Source: Desulfoluna spongiiphila (GTDB taxonomy: Bacteria; Desulfobacterota; Desulfobacteria; Desulfobacterales; Desulfolunaceae). From it: a stretch of 64,000 nt of DNA. The notes below the pieces were generated by a model, which did not search any database, was not told the DNA's origin, and worked only from the letters and a program-made list of their open reading frames with translations. The DNA is taken from positions 248,001 through 312,000 of the forward strand of contig NZ_FMUX01000005.1 in the NCBI RefSeq assembly GCF_900101345.1, given 5' to 3'. Below are positions 36,426 through 45,367 of this stretch, piece after piece. Position 1 is the first letter of the stretch, and the number at the start of each line of letters is the position of its first letter. Made by a program: the position numbers and the translations under genes.

Positions 36426-37697
36426 ATGATACCTCCACGCGTAACCTCATGCCATGGCTGCGACCTGCTTTTGGAAGCCGATGATCTCCCGCCGGGCAGC
36501 TCCGCCTATTGTCCGAGGTGCGGCTCCAAAACCCATGTTGCCAAAGCCGATTCCATCAACCGGACGCTGGCCTTTACGTTCATGGTGCTCCTGGTGTTCT
36601 TCCCGGCGGTCTTTACGCCGCTTATGACCTTGAACGCCCTGGGTATGGAGACGAGCGGGAGCATTGTGGACAACAGCATCCTGTTGTACCACCAGGGGTA
36701 TATTTCCGTGGCGGCCATGGTGTTTCTTACGGCGGTCCTGCTTCCCTTTTTAAATCCGGCGCTGCTCTTTCTGCTGGCCCTGCTGGCCAAGGTAAGACGC
36801 TGGCCCCGAGGTCAGGCATGGCTCCTGAGAACCTTTCAGTCCCTTGAAGAGTGGGGCATGGGCGAGGTGTATCTCATCGGCGTCCTGGTGACCATCATCA
36901 AGGTATACTCCATGGCCAGCATCTCCTTTAACCTGGGTTTTTTCTGCTTCCTTGTGATGGTCTTCATGAACCTGTGCGCCTTGTCTTTTTTGGACAAATC
37001 CGGTCTTTGGGTTCAAATAGAAGAGCAGCTTGGCTTGGAAGATAACCGGGATATCCCGGCACCCGGACCCGGGAAGGAGACCGCCATGGCGGCGGGATTG
37101 ATGTGTTGCCATGACTGCGGCCGTCTGTCCCCCGGTGACGTTACCGATTCCGAGGGGGAGGCGGAATGCCTTCGGTGCGGCGCAAGCCTTCACTATCGAA
37201 AACCGGACAGCATAAGCCGGACCTGGGCTCTGGTGGCGGCTTCGGCCATTTTGTTGATTCCGGCCAACCTGTTGCCCATCATGCGGGTGGATTTTCTCGG
37301 GTCCTCCCAGTACTCCACCATCATGGACGGGATTATCTATTTTATGCACTCCGGGGAATACGGAATCGCTGTTGTTATCTTTGCCGCCTCGGTGCTTGTG
37401 CCTGTCTACAAAATCATCGGCCTGGCCCTTGCGCTTCTCTCCGTCCAACTCGGGTGGAAGACACGCCTCCGGCAAAAAACCCAGATGTTTCGTTTTATTG
37501 AGTTCATCGGCCGGTGGTCCATGCTTGATATTTTTGTCATCGCCCTGATGACGGTGCTTGTGAATTTCGGTGGGTTCTCCTCCACCCATGCGGCCATCGG
37601 GGCCCCGTTTTTCGGCGGGGTGGTGGCCTGCACCATGCTCGCTGCCCTGACCTTTGACGCCCGGCTTCTTTGGGACGGAAACCATGGGGATGCCTGA
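36426..37697 (+). CDS. pqiA: Paraquat-inducible protein A-like inner-membrane protein
   Basis: A 423-residue protein made of two homologous halves. Each begins with a rubredoxin-like zinc ribbon (CHGCDLLLEADDLP...CPRCGSK and CHDCGRLSPGD...CLRCGASLHYRKPDSISRTW) followed by about four membrane helices, for example FTFMVLLVFFPAVFTPLMT and LVAASAILLIPANLLPIMRV. This is the PqiA/YebS (LetA) pattern. The family works with MCE proteins to move lipid between the membranes. ATG 36426 follows AAGGTG. pqiB lies 75 bases downstream. Confidence 0.9.
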   Translation: MIPPRVTSCHGCDLLLEADDLPPGSSAYCPRCGSKTHVAKADSINRTLAFTFMVLLVFFPAVFTPLMTLNALGMETSGSIVDNSILLYHQGYISVAAMVFLTAVLLPFLNPALLFLLALLAKVRRWPRGQAWLLRTFQSLEEWGMGEVYLIGVLVTIIKVYSMASISFNLGFFCFLVMVFMNLCALSFLDKSGLWVQIEEQLGLEDNRDIPAPGPGKETAMAAGLMCCHDCGRLSPGDVTDSEGEAECLRCGASLHYRKPDSISRTWALVAASAILLIPANLLPIMRVDFLGSSQYSTIMDGIIYFMHSGEYGIAVVIFAASVLVPVYKIIGLALALLSVQLGWKTRLRQKTQMFRFIEFIGRWSMLDIFVIALMTVLVNFGGFSSTHAAIGAPFFGGVVACTMLAALTFDARLLWDGNHGDA

Positions 37698-37772
37698 CCA
37701 TGGCTGGGCCCTGCTGATCGTTTTCATCGTGCGCATCTCTCCAGAAATCTTTTAGTGTAAGGATAGGACACC

Positions 37773-39356
37773 ATGAACAAAGCCGTCGTGAAGACCAAGA
37801 AAAGCATCTCCCCCGTATGGATCCTTCCCCTTATCGCCTTGATGATCGGGGGCTGGCTGGTGTTGAAAAGTGTTCGAGAGGCCGGTTACGAAATCGCTGT
37901 GCGCATGGAGGACGCCGTGGGGATTACGCCGGGGAAGACCCAGGTCCTCTTCAAGGGCATTCCGGTGGGCATGGTCAACAGGCTGGTCGTCTCCAGGGAC
38001 CTGCTCTACGTGGATGCGATTGTTGAAATGAAAAAAGAGTCCAGGGAGCATATTGTTGACGACACCAAATTCTGGGTGGTCCGCCCGGAAGTGTCGGTGA
38101 ATCAAATCTCCGGCCTCGATACCATTGTCTCCGGGAGCTATATCGGTGTGTTGCCGGGATCTTCGGAGACGATCTCATCCCGATTTATCGCTCTGCATGA
38201 CCCGCCAACCCTCCTTGAAAGTGCACCGGGCCTTCACCTGACCCTCCAGACACCCTCATCCAGTATGCACGAACAGGGAGCCCCCGTTCTTTTCAAGAAG
38301 ATCCAGGTCGGCGAGGTCCTTGCATCGAGCCTGGGAGATGATTCGATGATTCGGGTGGATGTCCTGGTTTACAAACAGTACGAGCACCTTGTGACAAGCA
38401 CATCGTACTTTTGGGATGTGAGCGGGATCCAGCTGAAAGCGAACCTTCCGGAGGTCAGCTTGAAAATCGGAACCTTCAAGTCCATGTTCGCAGGGGGGGT
38501 TCAGTTTGCAACACCCCCGGGAGGAAAGGCGGTTGCTGCGGACCATACCTTTCCCTTGTATAGAGACGCTCGGGAGGCCCGCCAAGCCGATGATGTGAAG
38601 ATCACCTTGCATATGCCTCCCCATCGAGGTGTCAATATAGGGGCGGAAATTACGTATCGGAACGTGACCATCGGGGAGGTGAAGGACGTCAACCTGGCCA
38701 AGGACATGCAATCGTTGGTGGCAGTGGCCGGTGTGTCGAAGAAATCAGCAGCCCTTCTGCGCAAGGGGACGTATGTCTGGGTGGTGAGCCCTGAGATCGG
38801 TGTGGCGGGAATCCGCAATATCGACAGCGTCATTAAAGGATCGTACCTGAAGCTCGAACCCGGTACCGGAAAACGGAGCCGGTCGTTTACGGTCTATGAA
38901 GAGCCTCCGGTTCGCATGCATGAGGCCTCCGGCTTGAACCTGGTGCTGGAAAGCGAGACCCTGGGATCTTTGAAAAAGGACCGCCCGGTGACGTACAGGC
39001 AGGTCAAGGTCGGTCACGTAACGGGCTCCGAATTATCTGAAAACAGGGACAAGGTGTATGTTTACATCAATATCTACAAACAGTTCGCCGACCTTGTCAG
39101 TAGCGATACACGGTTCTGGAATGTCAGCGGTATACGCATTCAGGGCGGGTTGATGACGAAGATGAAGATCTCTTCCGAATCCTTTGAAGCCCTGGTGGCC
39201 GGAGGCATCGCCTTTGCCACGCCTGAAACTGAGGCGCAGGGCAAACAGGTGAAAACGGATCACCATTTTGTCCTGCACAAAGAGATGGATGAGGCGTGGC
39301 GGGAGTGGCTGGCGTGGGATTCCGATGTTGTTGTCACCCTTGAAGAGAAGGAATAA
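37773..39356 (+). CDS. pqiB: PqiB-like MCE-domain intermembrane transport protein
   Basis: A 527-residue protein anchored by one N-terminal helix (WILPLIALMIGGWLVL), then a chain of at least three and perhaps four MCE/MlaD units, each with the pattern VLFKGIPVGMVNRL, VLFKKIQVGEVLAS, ITYRNVTIGEVKDV and VTYRQVKVGHVTGS. PqiB of E. coli (546 residues) forms a periplasm-spanning needle through which lipids may pass. It follows pqiA. The usual third gene, pqiC (an outer-membrane lipoprotein), is not found downstream; a terminator follows 60 bases after the stop. Confidence 0.9.
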   Translation: MNKAVVKTKKSISPVWILPLIALMIGGWLVLKSVREAGYEIAVRMEDAVGITPGKTQVLFKGIPVGMVNRLVVSRDLLYVDAIVEMKKESREHIVDDTKFWVVRPEVSVNQISGLDTIVSGSYIGVLPGSSETISSRFIALHDPPTLLESAPGLHLTLQTPSSSMHEQGAPVLFKKIQVGEVLASSLGDDSMIRVDVLVYKQYEHLVTSTSYFWDVSGIQLKANLPEVSLKIGTFKSMFAGGVQFATPPGGKAVAADHTFPLYRDAREARQADDVKITLHMPPHRGVNIGAEITYRNVTIGEVKDVNLAKDMQSLVAVAGVSKKSAALLRKGTYVWVVSPEIGVAGIRNIDSVIKGSYLKLEPGTGKRSRSFTVYEEPPVRMHEASGLNLVLESETLGSLKKDRPVTYRQVKVGHVTGSELSENRDKVYVYINIYKQFADLVSSDTRFWNVSGIRIQGGLMTKMKISSESFEALVAGGIAFATPETEAQGKQVKTDHHFVLHKEMDEAWREWLAWDSDVVVTLEEKE

Positions 39357-39415
39357 TTTTCGCTGAGATGTGCGGGAAACATATGGCGTCATTGATATTG
39401 ACGTCCGTAACTACA

Positions 39416-39441
39416 GGGGGCCGTAAGGCTCCCTTTTTTTA
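39416..39441 (+). terminator. Terminator of the pqiAB operon
   Basis: GGGGGCC (39416-39422) pairs with GGCTCCC (39427-39433) around GTAA and is followed by seven T residues. Confidence 0.88.
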
Positions 39442-39813
39442 TTCGTGGGGCAAGCCGTCGCGACCGCGGTACAGGCAGGGCTGCGTCTTTGGGCAGCTCC
39501 CCCCATGGACGAATCCGTCCATGTTGACCCTTTTGTCCTTTCGATTTCGTCCACAGAGATGGGAGCTATAGCCATGCGGTTCCCCATTTTACGGTCCTTG
39601 CCGGGGAAAGGGCTATTGGCACGATCCTTGAAAAGTGTTGTCCAATGGCCCGATGGTCGGGCCGGTACCCGTTGCCGGGGCCTCCGGGAAACGAAAGGGA
39701 GGAATGTTGCCTGACGCCTTGCTTTGCCCTGTGACTCCATATCCGGAGGCAGTGCTTGCAGCGGAGGACTTTCTCAATTTGTGGCAGACACATTTTTTCG
39801 AAAAGGAGGGTTT
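39442..39813. other. Upstream region of the tail-collar gene
   Basis: About 370 bases. A short plus-strand frame (39445-39714) exists but has no ribosome-binding site or recognisable domain. No clear promoter was identified. Confidence 0.35.
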
Positions 39814-40413
39814 ATGGACGCTTTTATGGCGATGATCGCAATGTTCGGGATGAACTGGATTCCTCGTAACTGGGCCGGCTGCTGGGGCCAACCCCTGGAT
39901 ATTGCCAACAACACGGCTTTGTATGCTTTGATCGGCCTGATTTATGGAGGGGATGGACGGGTAACATTTAACCTGCCGGATCTGCGTGGAAGGGTCCCCA
40001 TGGGCACGGGGCAGGGGCCGGGCCTCCCCCGTTGCGACAGCGGTGACAGGTACGGGTACTGGAGCCGGACCCTGTTGGTCCAGAACCTGCCGGCCCACAA
40101 CCATCTGGTGGAAATTCCGGCCCCTGCCATCTCTGTTGAGTTCAAGGCAAGTGCCCAGCCGGGCACGGAAGCCGTTGCCGGGACTTCCAGCGCCACGACC
40201 CTCGGGGCTCCGGACAGCCGTTTCGAGACCAAATTGTTCAACAGTGAGGCTCCGGGAGTGGCCCTTGACGGGGTTGAGGTCACCAACTCGTCCGGGCCCC
40301 AGACGGTGTCTTCCTCCCTGACGGGATCGGGCACGGCATTTGATGTGGTCCAACCCAGCCTGGGACTCAGTTTCGGCATCTGCACCGACGGGATTTTTCC
40401 TCAACGGCAGTAA
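39814..40413 (+). CDS. Phage tail-collar domain protein (microcystin-dependent protein-like)
   Basis: A 199-residue protein with a tail-collar N terminus: GMNWIPRNWAGCWGQPLDIANNTALYALIGLIYGGDGRVTFNLPDLRGRVPMG, seen at about residues 11-65, and the typical later segment NLPAHNHLVE. The C terminus ends in the usual QPSLGLSFGICTDGIFPQRQ pattern. Such proteins resemble phage short tail fibres but are common outside phages, where their role is unclear. AAAAGGAGGG gives a very strong ribosome site 4-5 bases before ATG 39814. No other phage genes are near. The signal-less binding protein follows 30 bases downstream. Confidence 0.85.
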   Translation: MDAFMAMIAMFGMNWIPRNWAGCWGQPLDIANNTALYALIGLIYGGDGRVTFNLPDLRGRVPMGTGQGPGLPRCDSGDRYGYWSRTLLVQNLPAHNHLVEIPAPAISVEFKASAQPGTEAVAGTSSATTLGAPDSRFETKLFNSEAPGVALDGVEVTNSSGPQTVSSSLTGSGTAFDVVQPSLGLSFGICTDGIFPQRQ

Positions 40414-40443
40414 TCATGACACACGCAAGGTGAGGTGACCCAC

Positions 40444-41604
40444 ATGGCTCAACCGGTACGCATCGGCTTTCTGTCTCCCTACTCCTCCATCTATCCGGGC
40501 ATGGTGCCCGGGACCATCAGCGGTTTCTACAGCGGCATCCCGGAAAGATACCATGGGTTGTTTCACATCGTGCCGGAGTACATCGGGCAGGGGGGAGAAA
40601 AAACGGTTCTGGAGGCTGTGCACAAACTCATCGGGTTCCATCGGGTGGACATGCTGGCCGGTGTGATCAGCTATCGCGCGCTGCCCGGCCTGGTTCCAGC
40701 CATTGAGAAGCACGGCAGGCCGGCCCTGTTTTTCGATGCCGGGGAGTACCTTCCCTACCCGCACCCCCTGTCCGATGTTATCTTCTGCAACAGTTTTCAG
40801 CTCTGGCAGTCCCAGTTTGCTTTGGGGGAGTGGGCCCACAGGGAGTTCGGAGAAAAAGGCGCCGTGGTGATGCCGATTTACGACGCCGGGTACCATCTGC
40901 AGTCGGCCTTCAGGCAGGGGGCGGTGACAGCGGGTGCCGAGGCCCTTGACCTGCATGTGCTGCCGTACCGGCCCGGGGGCTCCCAGGTGACGGAGGCCAT
41001 CGGTGAGGTCTTCTCCGCCCTGGAGCAGGCCAGGGTTTCCTTTGTCCACGCCGTGTTCTGCGGCACTGAGGCCCGTGAGTTTCTGCATGCGTTTACCCAA
41101 TCGGGGTTGAAAGGAAAAGTGCCCCTTGTTGTCACGGCCCATATGGCTTCCGATGAAATTTTAGGCGAGATGGGCAATCTGGACATGGCCCTTTATTCAG
41201 CCTCCCTGTGGCGCCCCGGCGCACAAGATGACGCCAATATGGCTTTTATCCGGAACGTTCGAGACTTTGCACAACAGAAACCCGACTTTTATACGCTGCT
41301 TGGGTATGAGGCCGGGCTTCTTTTTTCCCAACTGGTGCCTGAGTTTGAACGACGGGATTGGAAGGCCATTAAGGAAAAGATGAAACAGGAGGCGGTGGAA
41401 GGCCCACGGGGCACACGCTCTTTTTGTATGGGGTCCACGGCCCCCTGTCCGGCGGTGGATATCGAAAAAATTGCCCTGGGAAGCAACGGGGCCCAACCAC
41501 TGGTCATCGGGCAGGGGACGCCCCTTCCCTACAACCATGCCGTGTATGAAACCATTCATCGGGAAAACATCAGCGGGTGGCAGAACCCGTACCTGTGCGT
41601 TTGA
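40444..41604 (+). CDS. Periplasmic-binding-protein-like receptor without signal peptide
   Basis: A 386-residue protein with the two-lobed type I periplasmic-binding fold of the LivK/AmiC group (RIGFLSPYSSIYPGM, IYDAGYHLQSAFRQG, GYEAGLLFSQLVPEF). There is no signal peptide or lipobox: the fold begins at residue 4. It should therefore stay in the cytoplasm, as AmiC does, or leave by a non-Sec route. It shares an operon with the tail-collar gene, and no permease or ATPase gene is near. Ligand unknown; amides or branched amino acids are bound by relatives. AAGGTGAGG precedes ATG 40444. Confidence 0.75.
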   Translation: MAQPVRIGFLSPYSSIYPGMVPGTISGFYSGIPERYHGLFHIVPEYIGQGGEKTVLEAVHKLIGFHRVDMLAGVISYRALPGLVPAIEKHGRPALFFDAGEYLPYPHPLSDVIFCNSFQLWQSQFALGEWAHREFGEKGAVVMPIYDAGYHLQSAFRQGAVTAGAEALDLHVLPYRPGGSQVTEAIGEVFSALEQARVSFVHAVFCGTEAREFLHAFTQSGLKGKVPLVVTAHMASDEILGEMGNLDMALYSASLWRPGAQDDANMAFIRNVRDFAQQKPDFYTLLGYEAGLLFSQLVPEFERRDWKAIKEKMKQEAVEGPRGTRSFCMGSTAPCPAVDIEKIALGSNGAQPLVIGQGTPLPYNHAVYETIHRENISGWQNPYLCV

Positions 41605-41687
41605 CCGGCGGGAAGTGTCAGGGCTCGGACAAAAGGATAATGCAGAGGTTCAGTTCAACATAGCACGGTATGATAAACGTGGCTCCG

Positions 41688-41787
41688 GAGAACAGGCCTT
41701 CCGCGGCAAGGTGAGCCACCTCGAAAGCTGGTTGCCGCTGTGCTTTAACCCTCGTCCCTCCGGGTAAAGCGCAGCGGTATTTTTTGT
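41688..41787 (-). repeat. Dispersed hairpin repeat, copy R5 (terminator-like on + strand)
   Basis: Same orientation as R4 and likewise downstream of a plus-strand gene. The stem GCCGCTGTGCTTTAACCC (41734-41751) pairs with 41761-41778 (TAAAGCGCAGCGGT side) with two G-T pairs and little mismatch around TCGTCCCTC, then ATTTTTTGT. The T-to-G exchange in one arm (against R4) keeps pairing as a wobble. Confidence 0.87.
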
Positions 41788-41819
41788 GCATTGATTTTCT
41801 GTCTGAGATCTCTACCCCT

Positions 41820-42420
41820 GATATGTCATGGGGAGGCGGCTCGATAACTAAATAAGCTCAGTCATTTCAAAAATACAAAATGCAATTCCCTATTTTCTGC
41901 TCGCTTTTCTCTCCCTTCGGGCAACACACATAACCGATGCCAAGGTGTTGGCCCTCCAACCTCTCCTTTTTTCACCTTGAGAGACCACTGACATGTAGAA
42001 TAAAAGGCCTTGAGCCCGTCAGGTGATACGTCACTTGGCGGGTTTTTTTATATTTTGAAGATAATTCAATATTAAAATGTAATTCAATGACATTTTTATC
42101 GGTGTTATCTCTTCGTTGATTGGAAAGATTTATATCACTATTCTGGGTCAATTTAGTAAAGTTATTGCCTGTTGTGGTGGATGTTAGAATTGTTCCTATA
42201 AAACGGGTGTTTCAGATGTTATTTTAGACGAATCATCACGTATGGACCTGGATCCGTTATGAAGTCATGTTTTTTATAGCGAATATAAGGGCTCGCGCTC
42301 TGCGTTGTTGAACCCGTGAGACCTATGCCCCCGCACACATTGATGCCTTGACACGAGCGGTATACAGAACCCAGAATGGAACCGTAAGAATTTAATATTG
42401 CGTGATTCTCACGTGACATA
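41820..42420. other. AT-rich region with probable MITE remnants
   Basis: The stretch 41860-41940 (TTTTCTGCTCGCTTTTCTC then CCCTTCGGGC) resembles the interior of the intact MITE. A second stretch at 42268-42365 (GGCTCGCGCTCTGCGTTGTT ... TGATGCCTTGA) also resembles it. Both are diverged and lack intact inverted ends. No gene is supported; a strong terminator (42015-42049) lies between them. Confidence 0.45.
42015..42049 (+). terminator. Strong orphan terminator
   Basis: A 12-bp continuous stem (with two G-T pairs), CCCGTCAGGTGA with TCACTTGGCGGG, capped by the tetraloop TACG and followed by seven T residues. The nearest plus-strand stop is 410 bases upstream, with repeat R5 between. Confidence 0.88.
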
Positions 42421-42715
42421 TCATCACATACTCATCACTGGCTGTAGCCATCTCATCCCTTATGAACCGAACAGGGATAGCTCCTGGCTCTTACCCTTCA
42501 TGCTTCGGTCTCGTGTCCACGAACAAAGAAGCCTGAGGATTTCTGGATCAAAAAATAGAATGCAGTAAAGTTCGCGGAAGTCCCGGTGATTATCTGCGAT
42601 TGAGGTCAAGTAGTCTATTTTTTTGCCAGCCCCTTCAAGAAACGCAGCGGGTAGTTTTTTTAGAGAATAAACTGGATCCGTGCCATGTCGGCCGGCACGT
42701 GAACGGGAGGCCCCT
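42421..42715. other. Upstream region of the giant surface protein
   Basis: About 295 bases, AT-rich at its left end. No clear promoter pair was picked. CGGGAGG directly before ATG 42716 is a strong ribosome site. Confidence 0.35.
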
Positions 42716-45367
42716 ATGAAAATGAAGTTAATGCACCCTCTATATAGAGTCGCCCTGTTTACTGTGCTTATTTTTGCAGCCATAGGGGCAGGTAAGGCCT
42801 TCGCAGCCACAGAAACGTTTGATGTCTCCGGTGAACCTAGCGGCGAGGCTCTTGTTAACGGGAATACCCCGTATGAACTCAACGATTTTACCTATCAAAT
42901 TTTAACCGTGGATGGGACTTTGGCCACTGCGCAAATCGCATGGTGGAATTCATTCGGGAGTGGTAATACAGCGTGCTTTAATATTGGCGGTGATCAATAT
43001 GATAAGGTTACTATTTTTAGTATATCAAAAACCGATGGCAGCTCCTTTACGGCGACAAGCCTGTGGATCAACAACGCAGGAGAGGCTCTTACCATCACAG
43101 GCTTCAAAGACGATAATCCCACTGCTCAGACGACGAATGTTTCGGCGGGTAACTCAGGACCTGTCTCCTTAGGATGGCTCGACATTGACGAACTTCGACT
43201 AAGTAGCACTGAACTTATAATTGATATAGATGATTTTATCTACACCCTCCCAGTCAAACCCACGGTCACCACAGCCGCCGCGTCCTCCGTTGCCGCCGCT
43301 TCTGCCATCCTGGGGGGCAATGTCACGGCTGACGGCGGGGCCAGCGTAACGGCCCGGGGTGTGGTTTACTCATCCGTGGACACCACCCCCGAAGCCGGGG
43401 AGGCCAATGTCACCATCCATGCCATAGGAAGCGGCACGGGAATATTTTCGGAGTCCGTCGGGTCCCTTGCCACCGGCACGCTCTATTACTTCAGGGCGTA
43501 TGCCACCAACGCCGTGGGGACGGGGTACGGCACCGTGGCGCAATTTACCACCAACACCACGCCCGTGATTTCTATAGCCGATGCCACCCTTGCCTATACG
43601 GAAAATGGCGGGGCCGTCCAGACGGACAGCGCCGCCACGCTGAGCGATGCGGATGGGGATTCGGAGTGGAACGCCGGGACCCTCAAAGCCCAGGTAACGG
43701 CCAACAGCGAAGCGGCCGATGAGGTCAGCATATCCGGCACAGGCGTCAGCGTCAGCGGCACCGACCTCATGGTGAGCGGCACCGACGTGGGGGATGTCTC
43801 TGCCTCGGGTGGCGTCGTCACCGGCGGCACGGCCCTGAGCATCACCTTTGATGCCGATGCCACCAATGCCATTGTCCAGAATGTGCTTCGATCCATCCTG
43901 TACCGGAATACATCCGACGATCCCGGCACGTCCAACCGCACCCTTACGGTGACGGCAACGGACAGCCACGGGGCATCGGCCAGCGACACCCGCACCATCA
44001 GCCTTGCGGCGGTCAACGATCCGCCCACCCTTTCGGCCACAGGGAAAGATCCCGAGTTTTCCGAAGACGGAGCGGCTGCGGTTCTCTTTGAGTCTGCGTC
44101 GGTGAGCACGGTGGAGGGGGGGCAGAGCCTTGCCGGGCTTGAGGTGGAGGTCACAGAGGTCAGGGATGCCACGGAGTTTTTGCGCATTGACGGGACGGAC
44201 GTGGCCCTTACCCAGGGCGAAACCGGGACCACGTCAGGTTCGTCCCTTGCCTACGGGGTGACGGTGTCGGACACCACGGCCACGGTGAGCTTAAGTGGGG
44301 GCACCCTGACCACGGGTGAGGCCGCAGCCCTTGTGAATGCCATGGCCTACCTCAACAGCAGTGACACCCCCACCGCGTCTCCGGATCGAGTGGTGACCTT
44401 GACGGTGTTGACGGACTCCGGGGGAACAGCAAACGGTGGGACGGATACGGCAGCCCTGTCCGTCTCTTCCACGGTGAGCGTGACAGCCGCCAACGATCCG
44501 CCGACGGCCGCAGGTTTTACTGCGGCCCCCATTTACCAGGGGACTCCCTACAGCTTTACCACAGGGGCTTTCGGGTACGGGGACGTGGAAGGAAATGACC
44601 TGGATCATCTTCGCATTCCTTCTGTTCCGGCCAACGGCAGCCTCTGGGTGGACACCGACGGGTCCGGCACCATCAACGGCAGCGAGCAGGTCCTTGCCAA
44701 CAATGGAACGGTCTCCAAAGCCGACCTGGATGCCGGGCGTTTTAGCTACCTCAATACCAGCGGCACCTCCTCCTCCTTTGTCTTCGGCGTCAGCGATGCA
44801 GACGACGACAGCACCTCCACGTACACCTGCACCCTCACCGTGACAGCCGAGCCCACGGTGACCCTCTCCCTGGCTCCCGCGAGCAGCATTGACGAAAACG
44901 GCGGGAGCACAAACGCCAAGGCCACCTTGTCCCATGCCTTTGACAAGGCCGTGACAGTGAGCCTTGCCTTTTCCGGAACCGCAGCAGGAAGCGGCACGGA
45001 TTATACGGCTTCCGGGGCATCCATCACAATTTCGTCCGGATCTTTGTCGGGTACGGTCGCCATCACGGGGGTGGATGACGTCCTGGATGAAGCCGACGAG
45101 ACGGTGATCGTCTCCATTTCCAGTGTCACCAACGGGTCGGAGAGCGGGGTCCAGGAAGAGACCGTCACCCTCACCGATGACGACGCCGAACCCACCGTGG
45201 TTTTTACATCTGCCGCCCAGGCGAGTACCGATGAATCCGGGACCCTGACCCTTACGGCGGAATTGTCTGCGGTGAGCGGCAGGGCGGTGACGGTGCCCTT
45301 TACCATCGGCACAGGCAGCACGGCTACGGGGGGGGCACGGATTATTCCATTTCGTCCAGCCCGGTGA
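42716..45367 (+). CDS. Giant Calx-beta/cadherin-like surface protein, N-terminal frame
   Basis: 883 residues before the frame ends at TGA 45365-45367. A signal peptide (VALFTVLIFAAIGAGKAFAA) leads into an ~150-residue N-terminal domain, a fibronectin-like domain (SAILGGNVTADGG...LYYFRAYATNAVG), and three cadherin-like stretches that recur with the linker NDPPT. Two Calx-beta-type domains follow (SIDENGGSTNAKATLSHAF...DDVLDEADETVIVSI). The second one is cut: a G8 tract at 45328-45335 shifts the frame into TGGARIIPFRPAR-stop, whereas removing one G reads TGGTDYSISSSPVTI and joins the next frame without a break. The intact protein would have about 2560 residues. It is probably secreted and adhesive. 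Confidence 0.88.
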   Translation: MKMKLMHPLYRVALFTVLIFAAIGAGKAFAATETFDVSGEPSGEALVNGNTPYELNDFTYQILTVDGTLATAQIAWWNSFGSGNTACFNIGGDQYDKVTIFSISKTDGSSFTATSLWINNAGEALTITGFKDDNPTAQTTNVSAGNSGPVSLGWLDIDELRLSSTELIIDIDDFIYTLPVKPTVTTAAASSVAAASAILGGNVTADGGASVTARGVVYSSVDTTPEAGEANVTIHAIGSGTGIFSESVGSLATGTLYYFRAYATNAVGTGYGTVAQFTTNTTPVISIADATLAYTENGGAVQTDSAATLSDADGDSEWNAGTLKAQVTANSEAADEVSISGTGVSVSGTDLMVSGTDVGDVSASGGVVTGGTALSITFDADATNAIVQNVLRSILYRNTSDDPGTSNRTLTVTATDSHGASASDTRTISLAAVNDPPTLSATGKDPEFSEDGAAAVLFESASVSTVEGGQSLAGLEVEVTEVRDATEFLRIDGTDVALTQGETGTTSGSSLAYGVTVSDTTATVSLSGGTLTTGEAAALVNAMAYLNSSDTPTASPDRVVTLTVLTDSGGTANGGTDTAALSVSSTVSVTAANDPPTAAGFTAAPIYQGTPYSFTTGAFGYGDVEGNDLDHLRIPSVPANGSLWVDTDGSGTINGSEQVLANNGTVSKADLDAGRFSYLNTSGTSSSFVFGVSDADDDSTSTYTCTLTVTAEPTVTLSLAPASSIDENGGSTNAKATLSHAFDKAVTVSLAFSGTAAGSGTDYTASGASITISSGSLSGTVAITGVDDVLDEADETVIVSISSVTNGSESGVQEETVTLTDDDAEPTVVFTSAAQASTDESGTLTLTAELSAVSGRAVTVPFTIGTGSTATGGARIIPFRPAR

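Noticed and set aside
39814..41604. Prophage or tailocin remnant suggested by the tail-collar domain
   Set aside because: No other phage structural, lysis, integrase or regulatory gene lies nearby, and tail-collar proteins are common outside phages.
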